From: Epiperipatus broadwayi
Taxonomy: Eukaryota > Onychophora > Udeonychophora > Euonychophora > Peripatidae
Direction of reading: 5' to 3'
Length of the DNA stretch: 64,000 bases
Assembly (NCBI GenBank): GCA_028023455.1
Contig: JAQFVV010012512.1
Span: 2,449,935-2,513,934 of the forward strand
The notes under the pieces are model-generated. The model was not told the origin of the DNA and ran no database searches. It was given only the letters and a program-made list of their open reading frames with translations. The translations under genes and the position numbers were made by a program. Positions 49,001 to 61,173 of this stretch are shown piece by piece. Position 1 is the first letter of the stretch. Every line of letters begins with the position of its first letter.

Positions 49001-51332
49001 GTAGGAATGTCAGGGCATAAGTTAGACATAAGTGTAGATGTAAAAATAATAATTAAATGTATAAACACTAGAATAATGATGATCATTAAGCACATTGATT
49101 ACAGAACATGTAGTTTGTATTTTCACCATCCCACCTGCGAGTGGAATATGCAATATATTAAATTGTTATTGTTTGTGTTTTGTCAATATTAAATAATTTT
49201 AAAACCTATTAACATATATAGTATTATTCACTTTATTTATATTAAATCACCATCCATAATTATTAATATATATATTAGATAATCAGCCATAAGTTGTGTG
49301 AGAGTGTTTGGATAAGTTATAAAGCATTCAGTTAATTATCTCCGAGCCTCTCATTTTACCCTTTGCTATTGCCGGCATGGAAATTAAGAGATTATGAGTG
49401 TGACATCATATATGTCATTCATAAGGTAGTAAGTCAGGGAGTGTTGGTGAACGAGCTGGGGTGCGGTCAGATTTAGTCTCAAACCCTCATCTAGATCAGC
49501 CTTGGTGTAATTTACCAAAACTCTGGATTTTGTTGCATGGATGTTCAAATATGACTGTTACAATATATATATATTGTAACAGAATTACCTTTTCAACCAT
49601 TTATGAACGTTTAATTTTTACACTTTACGATTGAGACGACTGTCACGTCAAGCAAAGAAGCAAATATAGACTCATTAACTAAGCCTATATTCCTGATCGA
49701 ATACTGATATTACCAATGGAATATTTCAGTATTATCTTTCCCCATCAGAAGCTTCTTCGGCTGCTGGATATTCATTCATAAGAATGATTTATTTAAAATA
49801 ATCCAGCGCTTGAAATATTTATAAAATTTGCGAGATTTAATATTACTGTACTATATCGACATGTGTACTTTTACTAGAATAAATGTCTACTTAGTATTTT
49901 ATAAACCCTACAGGTATATCATTATAATTAGTATGGTGAAGAAGGAAAGACATAAAGAGCTATTCATAAATAAATATTGTTTATTTTAATACATTCATAA
50001 ACATTAAAATATAATACTTCAACATAAAATAAGCAATCATTAAAAATAACACAAATTATATTTAATTTAATTAACCCTAGACCTAAAATGATAATTCTTT
50101 GATACTTAATATTTATAAGTAGATATTTTATAGCTTTTAGTCTTTTCTTCACGTATTCTTTGATACAGAAAATTACTAATTATTTGGGTTTTTTCAGATT
50201 CACATTTGCAATTGCATTTTTTAATTAATGTGGCCATTTACAAAAGTGTGTGCACGTGTGTTATATTAACGTTAATTACCTAGGTTTTCTGGATGTTGAC
50301 GAGGGAATTATTACCCATCATGTGGATTACTCCACTTCTTTTGTAGAGATGGAAATTCTTGGGATCCGGCTGGATTCGTTCTTGCAGCTTACTTAAGTCG
50401 TATTCTTGAGACTTCAATGACAGGGAAGCTGAACGATCAGGCAGGCGCTATTTCTACTACTACTTCATGGGGAAGATGACTTTACACCCAAGATGAGCGT
50501 GGATCAACTGGCATCCGTTGTGGCCCCTTAGCCCTGCATTCTCGATGTTTCAACTTCTTGGTACATTTTTGTTCATTTATAAAACACAGCTCTCCAACTA
50601 CTCTGTCTGTCAGCTCAGCAGACTCAAGAAGAACTACAATTTTCTTACTTAATTGTCCCACAATCCTTTACTTATTTTTTTGATTGTTTTTGGAATGTCA
50701 TTAATTACATTTCACACATTTATTTTACTTTCATAAAATACATAAAATTTTCTTCTTGTTTTTATTTATTTATTTTTATTTTATTTTATTTACTTCCATT
50801 TCTTTTTAATGAAATAATTTTCTCATTTACACACTCTTTATTTTACACACCTATACATATATTTCATGCATTCACATGTGTATTTTGAAGAGATGATCTT
50901 TATCTTTTTTTTTATAAATCTATTTATTTTTATTCGTAATTGCTACTGAAATTTATGATTTCTAATTCTACAATCATTAACCCCTTTTTTATTTACCTTT
51001 CCCTTTAAGATTTAATCATTATCTTCGGTGATCTTATTTTACTATTCCCTTAACTTTACTAATTTTAAATTCTAAAAAAGTTAACATTGGAAAGAGGAAG
51101 ATAAGGATCTTGGCTGCTTACCTTCATTCACTTTCTTTAATTACCATAATTGATTTTTTTAATTACTTGCATTCCTCAGCTACCATTTTGAATTTTTAAT
51201 TAAAACTTAACTTAAAATAAATTTATTTTATTTTTCTAACTTTATTATCCAATTTCTATAACTTAGTTTACATAAAACTCACATTTAATATTATACTATA
51301 TATTAAATGTACACATGTATGATCATCACATT

Positions 51333-51334
<2 letters not shown>
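49001..51334. other. AT-rich DNA with two GC-richer islands
   Basis: The islands are at 49360-49540 and 50300-50560. A perfect 26-bp palindrome lies at 49556-49581 (TGTTACAATATAT and its complement). From 50650 to 51300 the plus strand is strongly T-rich. No coding region could be supported. Confidence 0.4.
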
Positions 51335-51381
<47 letters not shown>

Positions 51382-51402
51382 ATATATATGTGTGTGTGTG
51401 TA
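51335..51402. repeat. (TA)n/(TG)n microsatellite
   Basis: TA units are followed by alternating TG and TA runs, directly adjoining the foldback that begins at 51404. Confidence 0.95.
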
Positions 51403-51403
51403 T

Positions 51404-51697
51404 GGGATTCGAACTCAGACTTTCACACGACCCTCAATCTCCATGCCATCTCATATTGCTGACCCACCTGATCACACACATGTTGAAAAGATAAATAATC
51501 ACCAATATACGTATTTCATGCTAAACCAGCAATCATCTGTTGGTCCAGATTAATATCTCCACACATTTATACAATCAGTGCTCAGCTTTATATATTGATG
51601 ATTATTTATTTTTTCAACATGTGTGTGATCAGGTAGGTCAGCAATATGAGATGGCATGGAGAGTTGAAAGTCGTGTGAAAGTCTGAGTTTGAATCCC
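51404..51697. mobile_element. Foldback element with tRNA-like arms, best-preserved copy
   Basis: Inverted arms of about 105 bases (51404-51510 and 51588-51697) with few mismatches, around an 80-base centre. The outer end of each arm, read outward, is GAGTTCGAATCCC (left) and GAGTTTGAATCCC (right), close to the Pol III B box. About 70 bases further in is TGATCAGGTAGG, a weaker A-box-like word. The arms may therefore be two tRNA-derived SINE heads in inverted orientation. Related copies are at 45035-45160 and 57495-57880. Confidence 0.85.
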
Positions 51698-51804
51698 GCA
51701 TACATTACAGTCAATATCCTAAATATTTATGTTACAGCAGCTAAAACATGAAGAACATGACCTTTACTTGTCTATCACACCTACAAAAGTACTTTGACAG
51801 AAAG

Positions 51805-54800
51805 GAGTTTGCTATTAACTGAAAGAAGACCCTTTGATTCCTCTTGGAGGCTTAAAGGAACCGAGCAGGGCAAATTCCTAATGTTTACTCCATATGTTCT
51901 TGTCATTGCAGCTGTTATTACTATGTGATTATTCATATAGTATATGAACATGGATGGGCTGCTCACCAACATGCATTAGCCAGCATGGTTTAGTCTATTG
52001 GCTTTTTACCTCTGAGTTTAAGATCAAGAAACACCATGGTCTTTCTTCTCAGTGCCTGATAAGGCAGAATGAATGTTTGTGTAAATGATAAATATTTTTC
52101 CAATACATATATACAATTATGACAGACAAAAATAAAGCATGGCCCTTATTCCCAGGAGGCTGTAAAGTCACTAACCAAGGCAGCGGATGGTGACCGAAGG
52201 TGGAGGGTGCTAAGAATCCCCTGATTGTGGACCCAGGCTGCCATTTGATGACAACTTTTTATTTAGGTACTTACAACTGCAGATCACTTTCAAGTGAAGG
52301 AAGATTGCAAGAATTAGAAGAAGGATTGTCTTATATTAAATGGGACATTATTGGACTTTGTGAAGTTAGAAGAAAAGGTGAAGAAACAATTGATTTAAAA
52401 AGTGGACATACACTCTATTATAAAGGCACACATATTGGAAATACAAGTGGAGTAGGATTCATTATAAATAAAAAGTGGAAGAACAATATTGTGGAGATTG
52501 ATGGTGTATCGGACAGAGTTGCACAATTAGTTATACAACTTAATAGCAGATACCAAATGCAGATAATTCAGGTTTATGCCCCAACAAGTTCTCATAGTGA
52601 TGAAGTAGTAGAAGATTTTTATATGGATGTACAAAAGGCTTTTGATCAGAGTAAACAACATTTTAAAATTGTTATGGGAGACTTTAATGCTAGAATTGGT
52701 AAACAAATGAAAGATGAAATTGCTGTAGGTAATTTTGGTTATGGTAATAGAAATGAGAGAGGACATAGACTTGTGGAGTTTTCAGAAAAAGAAAAACTTT
52801 ATATTATGAATTCATTTTTTGAGAAAAATGTTAAAAGGAAATGGACATGGAAGCATCCAAATGAAGGTACAGCAGAATTGGATTATATTTTGACTAACAA
52901 GAAATACATATTTCAAGATTGTAATGTTCTTAATAAATTTAACATCGATTAGTAAGGTGTAAGTTACGTGTTAATGTAAAACTAGAGAGACAAAAATTAT
53001 TGAGAAAAACAATATTTACAGTTGATATTCCTAATCTTCAGAAACATTCTAATGAATTTAAATTAGAACTTACAAATAGGTTTCAAGTGTTAGGAGATTT
53101 TGAACATGATTCAGATTTGAATGAAATTAATATGAAAATAACTGATACACTTTTAAAAACTGCAACAAAGATAGCTGGTAGAAAAAAGCAGCAATTGACT
53201 AATAAAATTTCTACTGAGACTAGAGAATTTATGAAGAAAAGAAGGAATATGAAGATATACAAAAATGATGTATTAAAAAGAATTGAATATCTCGAATTTT
53301 GTTAAATGGTACGGAAAAGAGTTGAAAATGATATAAGAAAGTATAACTGTGAAATAGCAAGGAAAGCTGTAGAAGAAAATGAAAGTCTCAAGAATGTTAA
53401 ACAACATTTTGGTATTGGTAGGAAATTTATATCTGCAATAAGTAAAAAAGATGGAATTATTACTAAAAAGAGAGATGACATCATGAAATTGGTAGAAGAT
53501 TTTTATCAAGAATTATATAGTAATAAAGAACAAGTACCTCCTATATCTATTACATATTCTGAATTGCCCAGAATTTTAAATGAAGAAGTGAGACATGCAA
53601 TTAAATGTATGAAGAAAGGAAAGGCTCCAGGAAATGATGGAATTATAATTGATATATTAAAAGAAGGAGGTGAAGAAATAGAAACAATTTTAGCAAAGTT
53701 ATATACCAAATGTCTAAATGATAAAGATGTACCGGAAGATTGGAAGAATGCAGTAATAATATTAATATTTAAAAAAGGTGATAAAGAAGATATTAGAAAT
53801 TACAGACCTATCAGCCTTTTATCAGTTTTATATAAAATTTTTACCAAGATAATTACAACTCGTCTACAGAGAACTTTGGATTTCCACCAACCAAGAGAAC
53901 AAGCTGGATTTAAAAGTGGTTTTAGTACAATAGATCATATCCAGGTATTGAGAGAAGTCATAGAAAGGACAAATGAATATGAGTTGCCATTATGTTTTGG
54001 ATTTGTAGATTATGAAAAGGCATTCGATTCTATACACATTTCTTCAGTGATTAAAGCATTGCATCATCAAGGTATAGATCCAGGATATTGTCATAATTTA
54101 AAGAATATTTATAAAAATGCAATATCAACAATTAGATTACATAATGATACTGGAAAAATCAACATTGAGAAAGGTGTAAGGCAAGGTGACTCCATATCTC
54201 CAAAACTTTTTACAGCAATGCTGCAAGAAGTATTTTGTGGATTAAAATGGGAAACTAAAGGAATGAAAGTAAATGGAGAGTATTTAAGTCATTTAGATTT
54301 TGCAGATGATGTAGTTGTTTTTGCAAATAATGCTTCAGAGCTGTAGGAAATATTGCAGGAGTTAGCAGATGAAAGTAGAAAAGTAGGACTAAAGATAAAT
54401 GTTAAAAAGACTAAAGTAATGTTTAATCGATTTGCTCAAAATATGAAAATAAAGATTGATTATGAAGAATTAGAAGAAGTTAACAGTTACAAATATCTAG
54501 GTCAGATTATTAATACAGATGGAAACATAATGGAGGAAATTAATCATAGAATTAAACTTGGTTGGAGTGCTTTTGGTAGAAATAACTTGATACTAAAAGG
54601 AAATATGCCTATGTGTTTGAAAAGAATGGTTTTTAACAAATGTGTTTTACCAGTTCTTACTTATGGATCTGAGACTTGGACACTTAATAGAAGAGCAATA
54701 CAGAGACTTCAGACCACTCAAAGGAGTATGGAAAGATGTATGTTAGGAGTAACAAGAAGAGATCGAAAATGCAATGTATGCGTAAGACAACAAACAGGTG

Positions 54801-55083
54801 TTACTGACCTTATTGAAAAAATTAAAAGATTGAAATGGAGTTGGGCTGGACATATTGCTAGAAGAAATGATAATAGATGGACAATTGAAATTTTAAACTC
54901 GATTCCAAGAGATTGTAAAAGACCCAGAAAGAGATCACATGTGAGATGGATGGATGAAATAAGAAAGTGTGCAGGGGTGTTGTGGAAAAGGGAGGCTAAA
55001 GATCGGAGAAGATGGATTAAACTTGGAGAGACCTTCATTCTGCAGTGGATTGATAATGGTTGATGATGATGATGATGATGATT
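51805..55083 (+). mobile_element. RTE-type retrotransposon copy 3, full length but mutated
   Basis: The 5' end GAGTTTGCTATTAACTGAA (51805) and the 3' (TGA/GAT)n tail (55062-55083) give 3.28 kb, equal to copy 2. The leader is about 395 bases to the EN region. Close similarity to copy 2 shows they belong to one subfamily. The ORF is broken by several mutations listed with the pseudogene. No target duplication could be fixed by eye. Confidence 0.9.
52080..55063 (+). pseudogene. RTE polyprotein of copy 3 (one deletion, several stops)
   Basis: Differences from copy 2: a TGG-to-TGA stop at about 52189; loss of 13 bases at about 52944, which shifts the frame and removes the Ser-Asp-His end of the endonuclease; an AAA-to-TAA stop at 53303-53305; and a CAG-to-TAG stop at 54344-54346 directly after the FADD motif region. 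Otherwise EN motifs (NCRS, LCEVRRK, VYAPTS, GDFNAR) and RT motifs ([55 protein letters not shown]) are intact. Motif B reads VRQGDS here versus VRQGDF in copy 2; Ser is the commoner residue. Confidence 0.9.
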
Positions 55084-56479
55084 ATATAAAAATTAATTCT
55101 GAAATTGCATCTGTATTTCATATTGTTAGAACTAAGAGAAAAGAATGATAAAAATAGTGAAAAATCATTCTTGCTTATTATTTTGATTGAAACTTCTATT
55201 GTTTTATTAATGTGTTCCATTTATCAATACAATGTATAGAGTAAATAGTTTGTAATTATTATATTATTAAAACTGTAGATATTTTGTTGTCATTTACAAA
55301 CAATAACATTTAAGGTGGGAAAAATATTTTTTCTGTGTATTATAAATTTGGATGTTTTAAATTAATTTGTTTTTATAAAGCATAAAAAGTTGTTTTTATG
55401 TATTTGTAAAAAATTTCTATATACTACTTAGATTTACAGTGGTCTGAATGGTGTCCTTGTGATTGGTGACATTTTGAATGAGAGTCCATCATATGCAAAA
55501 TAAGAAAAATAATTCAATTTTATTGCATGCTTTTACTTAAGTGGAATTTCTGCTTGTTTGTAAGAAATCTTTTAATGGATTTTTAACCTAATTCTATTTT
55601 TTCATGATCATATAAGTGTGTAAAATGTATAAATAATGGTGATTTAATGTCTCTTTTAGTTTTTTTTTTGATCATGAAAAAACATGTAAATATAAATTTA
55701 AATTTGATTTTGAAAATGTGAAAATTTTTCATGAAGAGAGAAACCATAATAAAAGAAAAATTAAGGAGGCAATTTTATAAATAGGAATAAAATGCATTTA
55801 ATAAATAGACAAGCTGCTAACATTAAAATATGAAATTCATGGGATTTGAATTGACGTTTGCTTCCATTTTTTTTTTTTAAATTTAATGGCAGTTGAGGCA
55901 GGTTTAAAAAATTAACCAAAAGTACTTCTGCATATTTAAGAATTGTTTATAATAGTTTGTTACCATTAAATTTATTATTTTTATTATAATTATATATATA
56001 TATAACTTCTTTTAAAGGATTAATGCAATACAAAGCAAAACCTAATGATGATTTTTATTGTTTTATGTAACTTTAAATAAAAGTATAAGATTTCCATATC
56101 TTTTTAAAATAGATTATGTAAAAAATAATGACTGAATTAATTAATTCTGTAAAGTTACATATTAAATCGAAATTAATAAAAGAATTCTTATTATATATAT
56201 ATTATTTTTAATCAATTACTGATTTATTAATAAATAAATTTATTAAAATGTTTGCTTTACAAAAAAGTATTATTTAACAAAATATTTTTCTTTCCAATAC
56301 TAAGATGTGGTCTTACACTTTTCGGACTTTTTTTATAGCTTTCCTTGAGAAATCACAATTATAATCTTTATGCCTTTATTAACTCTATTTTTTACATACT
56401 CTATATTCAATTCGTCTTAGTAGTTTATTATTAAAAGTTTTATATTTCCTTTTTTTATACATTTTTTTATATCATTAGA
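55084..56479. other. AT-rich DNA, nothing recognised
   Basis: Lies between RTE copies 3 and 4. Homopolymer T/A runs only. Confidence 0.5.
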
Positions 56480-57440
56480 AAATTTCTGGTAAATTGCTGT
56501 TTTTTATATCAGTTGTCTTTAGTGCAGTTTTTAACACTGTATTAGTTATCTTCATATTGATTTCTTTTACTTATGAACTGTCTTCAAATTTATAAGTATT
56601 TTGAAAAGATTTACATTTAAATTCCTTGAATTATTGTTGAAAGTTAAGAATATCAACTTTTAATATTGTATTCTTAATAAATTTTAGGTCTCTAATTTTA
56701 CATTATCGCAACATATCTTCTCACTTACCACAACATATCTTACACCTCACTAATCAAAGAACACATCCTGAGTTAAATATATTGAGATCATTATAATCCT
56801 GCAATACGTATTTTCTGTTAGCCAAAATGTAATCTAACTCAGCTGAAACTTATTTTTATTTGAATGTTTAACATGTACGTTTTTGTTTAACATTTTTCTC
56901 AAAGAAAGAGTTAATAACTTACAGTTTTTCTTTTTCTGCAAACTTCACTAGGTTACCAAAGCCAAATTTGTAACATAACAGTTTCCTCTTTCAATAATTT
57001 ACCAGTACTAAAATTAAAGTTTTCACGATAATTTTAATATGTTGCTTAGCCTGATCAAAAGCTTTTTATACATCCCTATAAAAATCTTCCTATTTTCCTC
57101 ACAATGAAAATTTGTTAGAACGCAAATCTGTATTATCTGCATTTACTATTTTTTATTAATTTGAATAATTATTTTTGCCACTCTGTCTGATATAATTATC
57201 AATCTCCACAATGTTATTCTTTACATTTTATATATAACGAATCCTATTTTACTAATAATCGCAATATTTCTGCTTCTGTAGTAAAGTTCATGTCCATATT
57301 TGAAATCAATTGTCTGTTCATATTCTTTTCTCATACAATCTAATGATGTCTCACTTAATATTAAGAAGTTCTTCCAATTCATATTTCTTTGCTTGGAAAT
57401 CAGTAGCAGTTGTAAATACCAGATAAAATAGAACAGTATT
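56480..57440 (-). mobile_element. RTE-type retrotransposon copy 4, old fragment (EN half)
   Basis: Minus-strand sequence aligning by eye with copy 2 from about 32860 to 33810. The best-preserved peptide (57454-57221 frame) reads EQTIDFKYGHELYYRSRNIA, paralleling [20 protein letters not shown]. The stop-laden remainder follows the EN domain and linker. It is far more diverged than copies 1-3, so the family has been inserting over a long period. Confidence 0.75.
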
Positions 57441-57494
57441 TTCTTAATTAACATATTAATTCAGTATACTGAATGTTTCTTATATAAGTAAAGA

Positions 57495-57880
57495 CAGAGA
57501 TTTGAACTTAGGATTTTTCCAGTCTATATTCGTCCTCCATCTCAAACAACCAATACACATGCCCACACACATGGGGAAAAATAGATGATCCCTAATGCAT
57601 GTATTTTGAGCAGTACCAGCATTCATCAGTTGCATCTGATCACAATCTACCACACATATATTTAAGTTTAAACAACTGCCATCTTAATATAAACTGAGCA
57701 CTGATTGTACATGTGCATGGGAGATTATGATTTAGCTCAACTAATGTATACTGGTTCTGCATAAAGTATACATATTGCAGTTAATCTATCTTTTCACGTG
57801 TTTGTGGTCTTGCGTATTGATTTGTTTGACATAGAGTGGATGATGTACATTGGAAAAATCCTAAGTTCAAATTCATCTAT
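57495..57880. mobile_element. Foldback element with tRNA-like arms, diverged copy
   Basis: Inverted arms: the left starts AGATTTGAACTTAGGATTTT, and the right ends in AAAAATCCTAAGTTCAAATT. They are separated by a longer centre (about 160 bases). The layout matches the copy at 51404, including the outer B-box-like (A)AGTTCAAATT, the CACAC-rich mid-arm and ACCAGCATTCATCAG near the centre (ACCAGCAATCATCTG in the other copy). Confidence 0.7.
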
Positions 57881-59232
57881 TTAGTAATTTATTCTGTATA
57901 ATGGTCTACTTTGTATTTGCAATTTCTGCTTCATAGATTTCTTTTCAAAGCTTTATTTTAATGATGTTATACCGTGATTTAGAATTGGTTTTAATGTAAC
58001 ACACTTTAAAAGATTATTTAATATACTAATAAAAAATGTTTTCAAAAATTATTTTGCAGATTTATACTTTAGATTGAGGTAACTCTTAAAATCTTTCTCG
58101 TGCTTAAAATTTATCAAAAACAATTTTAAAATTATTTTCTCATTATGCATTATTCTTACATAATATACCCATTTATATTCTGCTGCAGAAGTTTGTGATA
58201 AAAAAACCATATGTGATATATCTGATTTGGTTGTTTTTTTCCACCAAGTAATACAGATTTAATAAATGTATTGACTAACATACCACTAAAAATAATATGC
58301 TTTAGAATAACACTTGGAAGACAGATAAATTAATATGTTAGGAATAAGAGCTTTTAAGCATGATGTTTTAAATTAGTATTTAAATAACATGTAAGATGTT
58401 ATATGATATCTAGATTTTTGAATTGTGAATTATGGCAATACATTGTTTACAATTCAGAACATAAACATTATATAATATTTCATAACTTAGTTAAATAATA
58501 AGCTAACAGAAGTTCCTTAAATACTCTCACCCATAATGTAAGATGTAGCTCTGAAATGCATTAAATGTATAATTGTTTATATATTGTTCCACATGCTTTA
58601 ATGCAGTTATAGAATGTTATGTCTTTTGAACATTTCCAGTTTTATCACTTTCTAAGCACTTGAACCTTTTATGACCTACAGATAATAAAGTCATTTGATT
58701 ATTAATATGTTAGTCATATATGTACATGAGGCAGATTTTTTCACATTTTCACTAAACATCAAAGATGAATTTAGCTACTGAGATGTTTTATTGTCAATAG
58801 TGAAATAAATTATATGCCATAATCATGCATGAAATATGCTAATTTTAATTGTAAGGGAAAGTAGATGAAAAGAAATGGAAATTTTTCTAGTTATATCAAA
58901 GCAAAACATTACTTGGTACTTCTGACTTATATTTGACAGCAACATTAATAAATATATACCATTCCATTTCATGGACTTCTAAAGCTATTTTAATAAGGAA
59001 AAGGATAATCTAAAAAGTAGATTTTAGTGACATCTGGTGTCGCTGTTTGAATTTGCTTGCAAAAATATTTTTTGTATATAATGACATAGAATGGTTTATG
59101 AATGAAAAACTCTGTATGATCACCTTTTTCAGAATAAAAGCATGTTAGTGGATTATTGTGATTACTACTAAAAATTAGAATAAAAAAGGTCAAAGTGATT
59201 ACATTTTAACAGGATTTCATTTTCCAAATAAA
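57881..59232. other. AT-rich DNA, nothing recognised
   Basis: No exon, tandem array or element end was identified. Confidence 0.5.
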
Positions 59233-59795
59233 TCTGCCTAACATGCTTTCAGTATATTCAACATACCATATTAAGAGCTTATAATGGCATGATTACAAGT
59301 TCTTTATATCAGTTCTTAGTTATTATCTAATAAGCTATTCAACATATTAAAATTTAAATTGAAAATTTAGATTTATTCAAATCACTTCTTTCTTTGATAT
59401 GGGTATGCTTGCTTCTTTTATGTTGATGGAAAACCGGTCATTCGCTATTGCACATAGAAGGTCAAAGGAGCATGGGCAATAGGTAGTGATCCTTTTTCCA
59501 TCAACACAACAGAAGCAAGCTGTATTTTTATATTGGACTATTGCCATCACCTAATATGTGTGATGGAAATAGTCCAATATAAAAATACAACTAGAACACC
59601 ATCATCACAAACCTTCAGAAAACACTCAAAAAAGCAGGCATACCCATGTCATAGATTTGAAAAATCTAAATTTAAATTTGAGTAAGTTGAATAGCTTATT
59701 AAATAATAATTAAACATTGATATGAAGAATTTATAATCAAACTATTATAGGCTATAAATATGATATATTGAATATATTGAAAGCATAGAAGGCAG
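59233..59795. mobile_element. 560-bp nested foldback element
   Basis: The outer inverted arms run from CTGCCTAACATGCTTTCA (59233) to its near-complement ending GGCAG (59795), extending about 190 bases inward with mismatches and indels; they include TTAATAAGCTATTCAAC and CATGGGTATGCCTGCTT-like blocks. Inside are two further hairpins: GCTTGCTTC...GAAGCAAGC (59408-59520) with TTGATGGAAAA/TTTTCCATCAA, and TATTTTTATATTGGACTATT (59523) paired with its complement ending at 59587. No coding potential; likely a large MITE. Confidence 0.85.
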
Positions 59796-59865
59796 TAATA
59801 ATGCTCAATGTCAAAAAAACGATCTTTTCTGTTAGTACATTCATTAATTATCAGATATTCAATTA

Positions 59866-59978
59866 CCTTTTTTCCCATATGTCATAGCATCAGCCGGGAG
59901 GCGAACCCACAACAACCATCTGCAACCAACTGCTTGCTTGCAAGGCAGCTGCGCTGACCTCTCGGCTAACAACGCTTG
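59866..59978 (-). mobile_element. tRNA-derived SINE
   Basis: On the minus strand: an A-box-like TTAGCCGAGAGGTCAGCGC, an anticodon-arm-like CTGCCTTGCAAGCAAGCAG, a long variable region, a strong B box GGGTTCGCCTCCCGGC (59893-59908), then TGATGCTATGACATATGGG and an A-run. The spacing between boxes suggests a class II tRNA (Leu/Ser-like) ancestor or an insertion. The short GACATATG-A(n) tail is shared with the tRNA-Gly-headed sequence at 26.4 kb. Confidence 0.75.
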
Positions 59979-61113
59979 ACTTCAATTACTTTTTTGTAAC
60001 TATACTATACAAAATGTGTAAATGTGGCTAAAAAGAGCAGTATTAAATTTTGCCTTTAAATATTATGACTAAATATAAAATAATGGTAACTATTTAAGAG
60101 CAATTTCTCGGTTTCCATTCCAATTAATAATCAGTTAATTTATGGAAATGATCTATTAGAAAATGTTTTTCGTATTGAGTTATAAAGGGCTGCAAAGGCC
60201 TTAGCCTTTGGAAGCCTAAGTGTATTTTTGTATTAATTGAAAACTTTAATAATTCATTTAATGAAAAGCTAATATTAAATCATATACTTTTTCATTGAAT
60301 TCTAACGCAAGGCAATTAAAGCCATTTTGTTAATTAAATAAAAAATATAAATAACAAAATAATAAATATTCAGATAGAAATATTGTCTCCAAATTTTTAT
60401 TTAAAATTCAAAATAAAAGTACACGCAAATTTCTGATTTTCATTCCTAGCTTATGGGGAGTATTATTTTAGGAAGTTGATCAGGCAGCTTTGGAGCTAAA
60501 AAATAATTAAAAAGACACTCGTATATAATTGAGTAATTCTTGCATGATAGATATTTATAAATGACCTTTCGGATTTGCAAATCTGAAAGATATTATTGGT
60601 TATATTATATATACAGAACATCTTTATGATATTCTAATCATATTTATAATATTCTAATTATATAAAAAAAGAAGTAATTCAGTACCAGAAACATATGAAA
60701 AGTTTAGTGATCGGAAAAAGCAACAGAAAAAATAAACAACTTAATTAACAAAGAATTAAAATTTTCTTAATTAATAATTATCGTCAATATTTTGTTCTAT
60801 TAGAGAAAAAAACATTACAAAATATTACATTTGTTACATATGACACAACATAAGCATTCTTCAAACATAAAAATCAAATTGTCATATATACATGTTGGCG
60901 TCGTGTTCTAAATTAAAATAAATTAACAGAATGTATACCAGAAGGCAGATGGAAATATATTTAACCAGAGTTTTAAAAAAACAGATGAATTCAGATGTAC
61001 AAAAGTAACTGGCAAAACAAAACATGTTTTCAAAAGTCATATTATTATTGTTGTTGCTGCTGTTATTATTATCATCATTATGATTATTTTATTATGGTGA
61101 TGATGATGATGTA
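59979..61113. other. AT-rich DNA, nothing recognised
   Basis: No supported feature apart from mixed ATT/ATC/GAT triplets near 61040-61110 that lead into the next array. Confidence 0.5.

Positions 61114-61171
<58 letters not shown>
61114..61171. repeat. (ATT)n microsatellite, likely LINE tail
   Basis: About 19 ATT units. On the minus strand they would form an (AAT)n tail to the LINE remnant at 61172-62440, after CTTTTATTTTGTTG. Confidence 0.9.
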
Positions 61172-61173
<2 letters not shown>

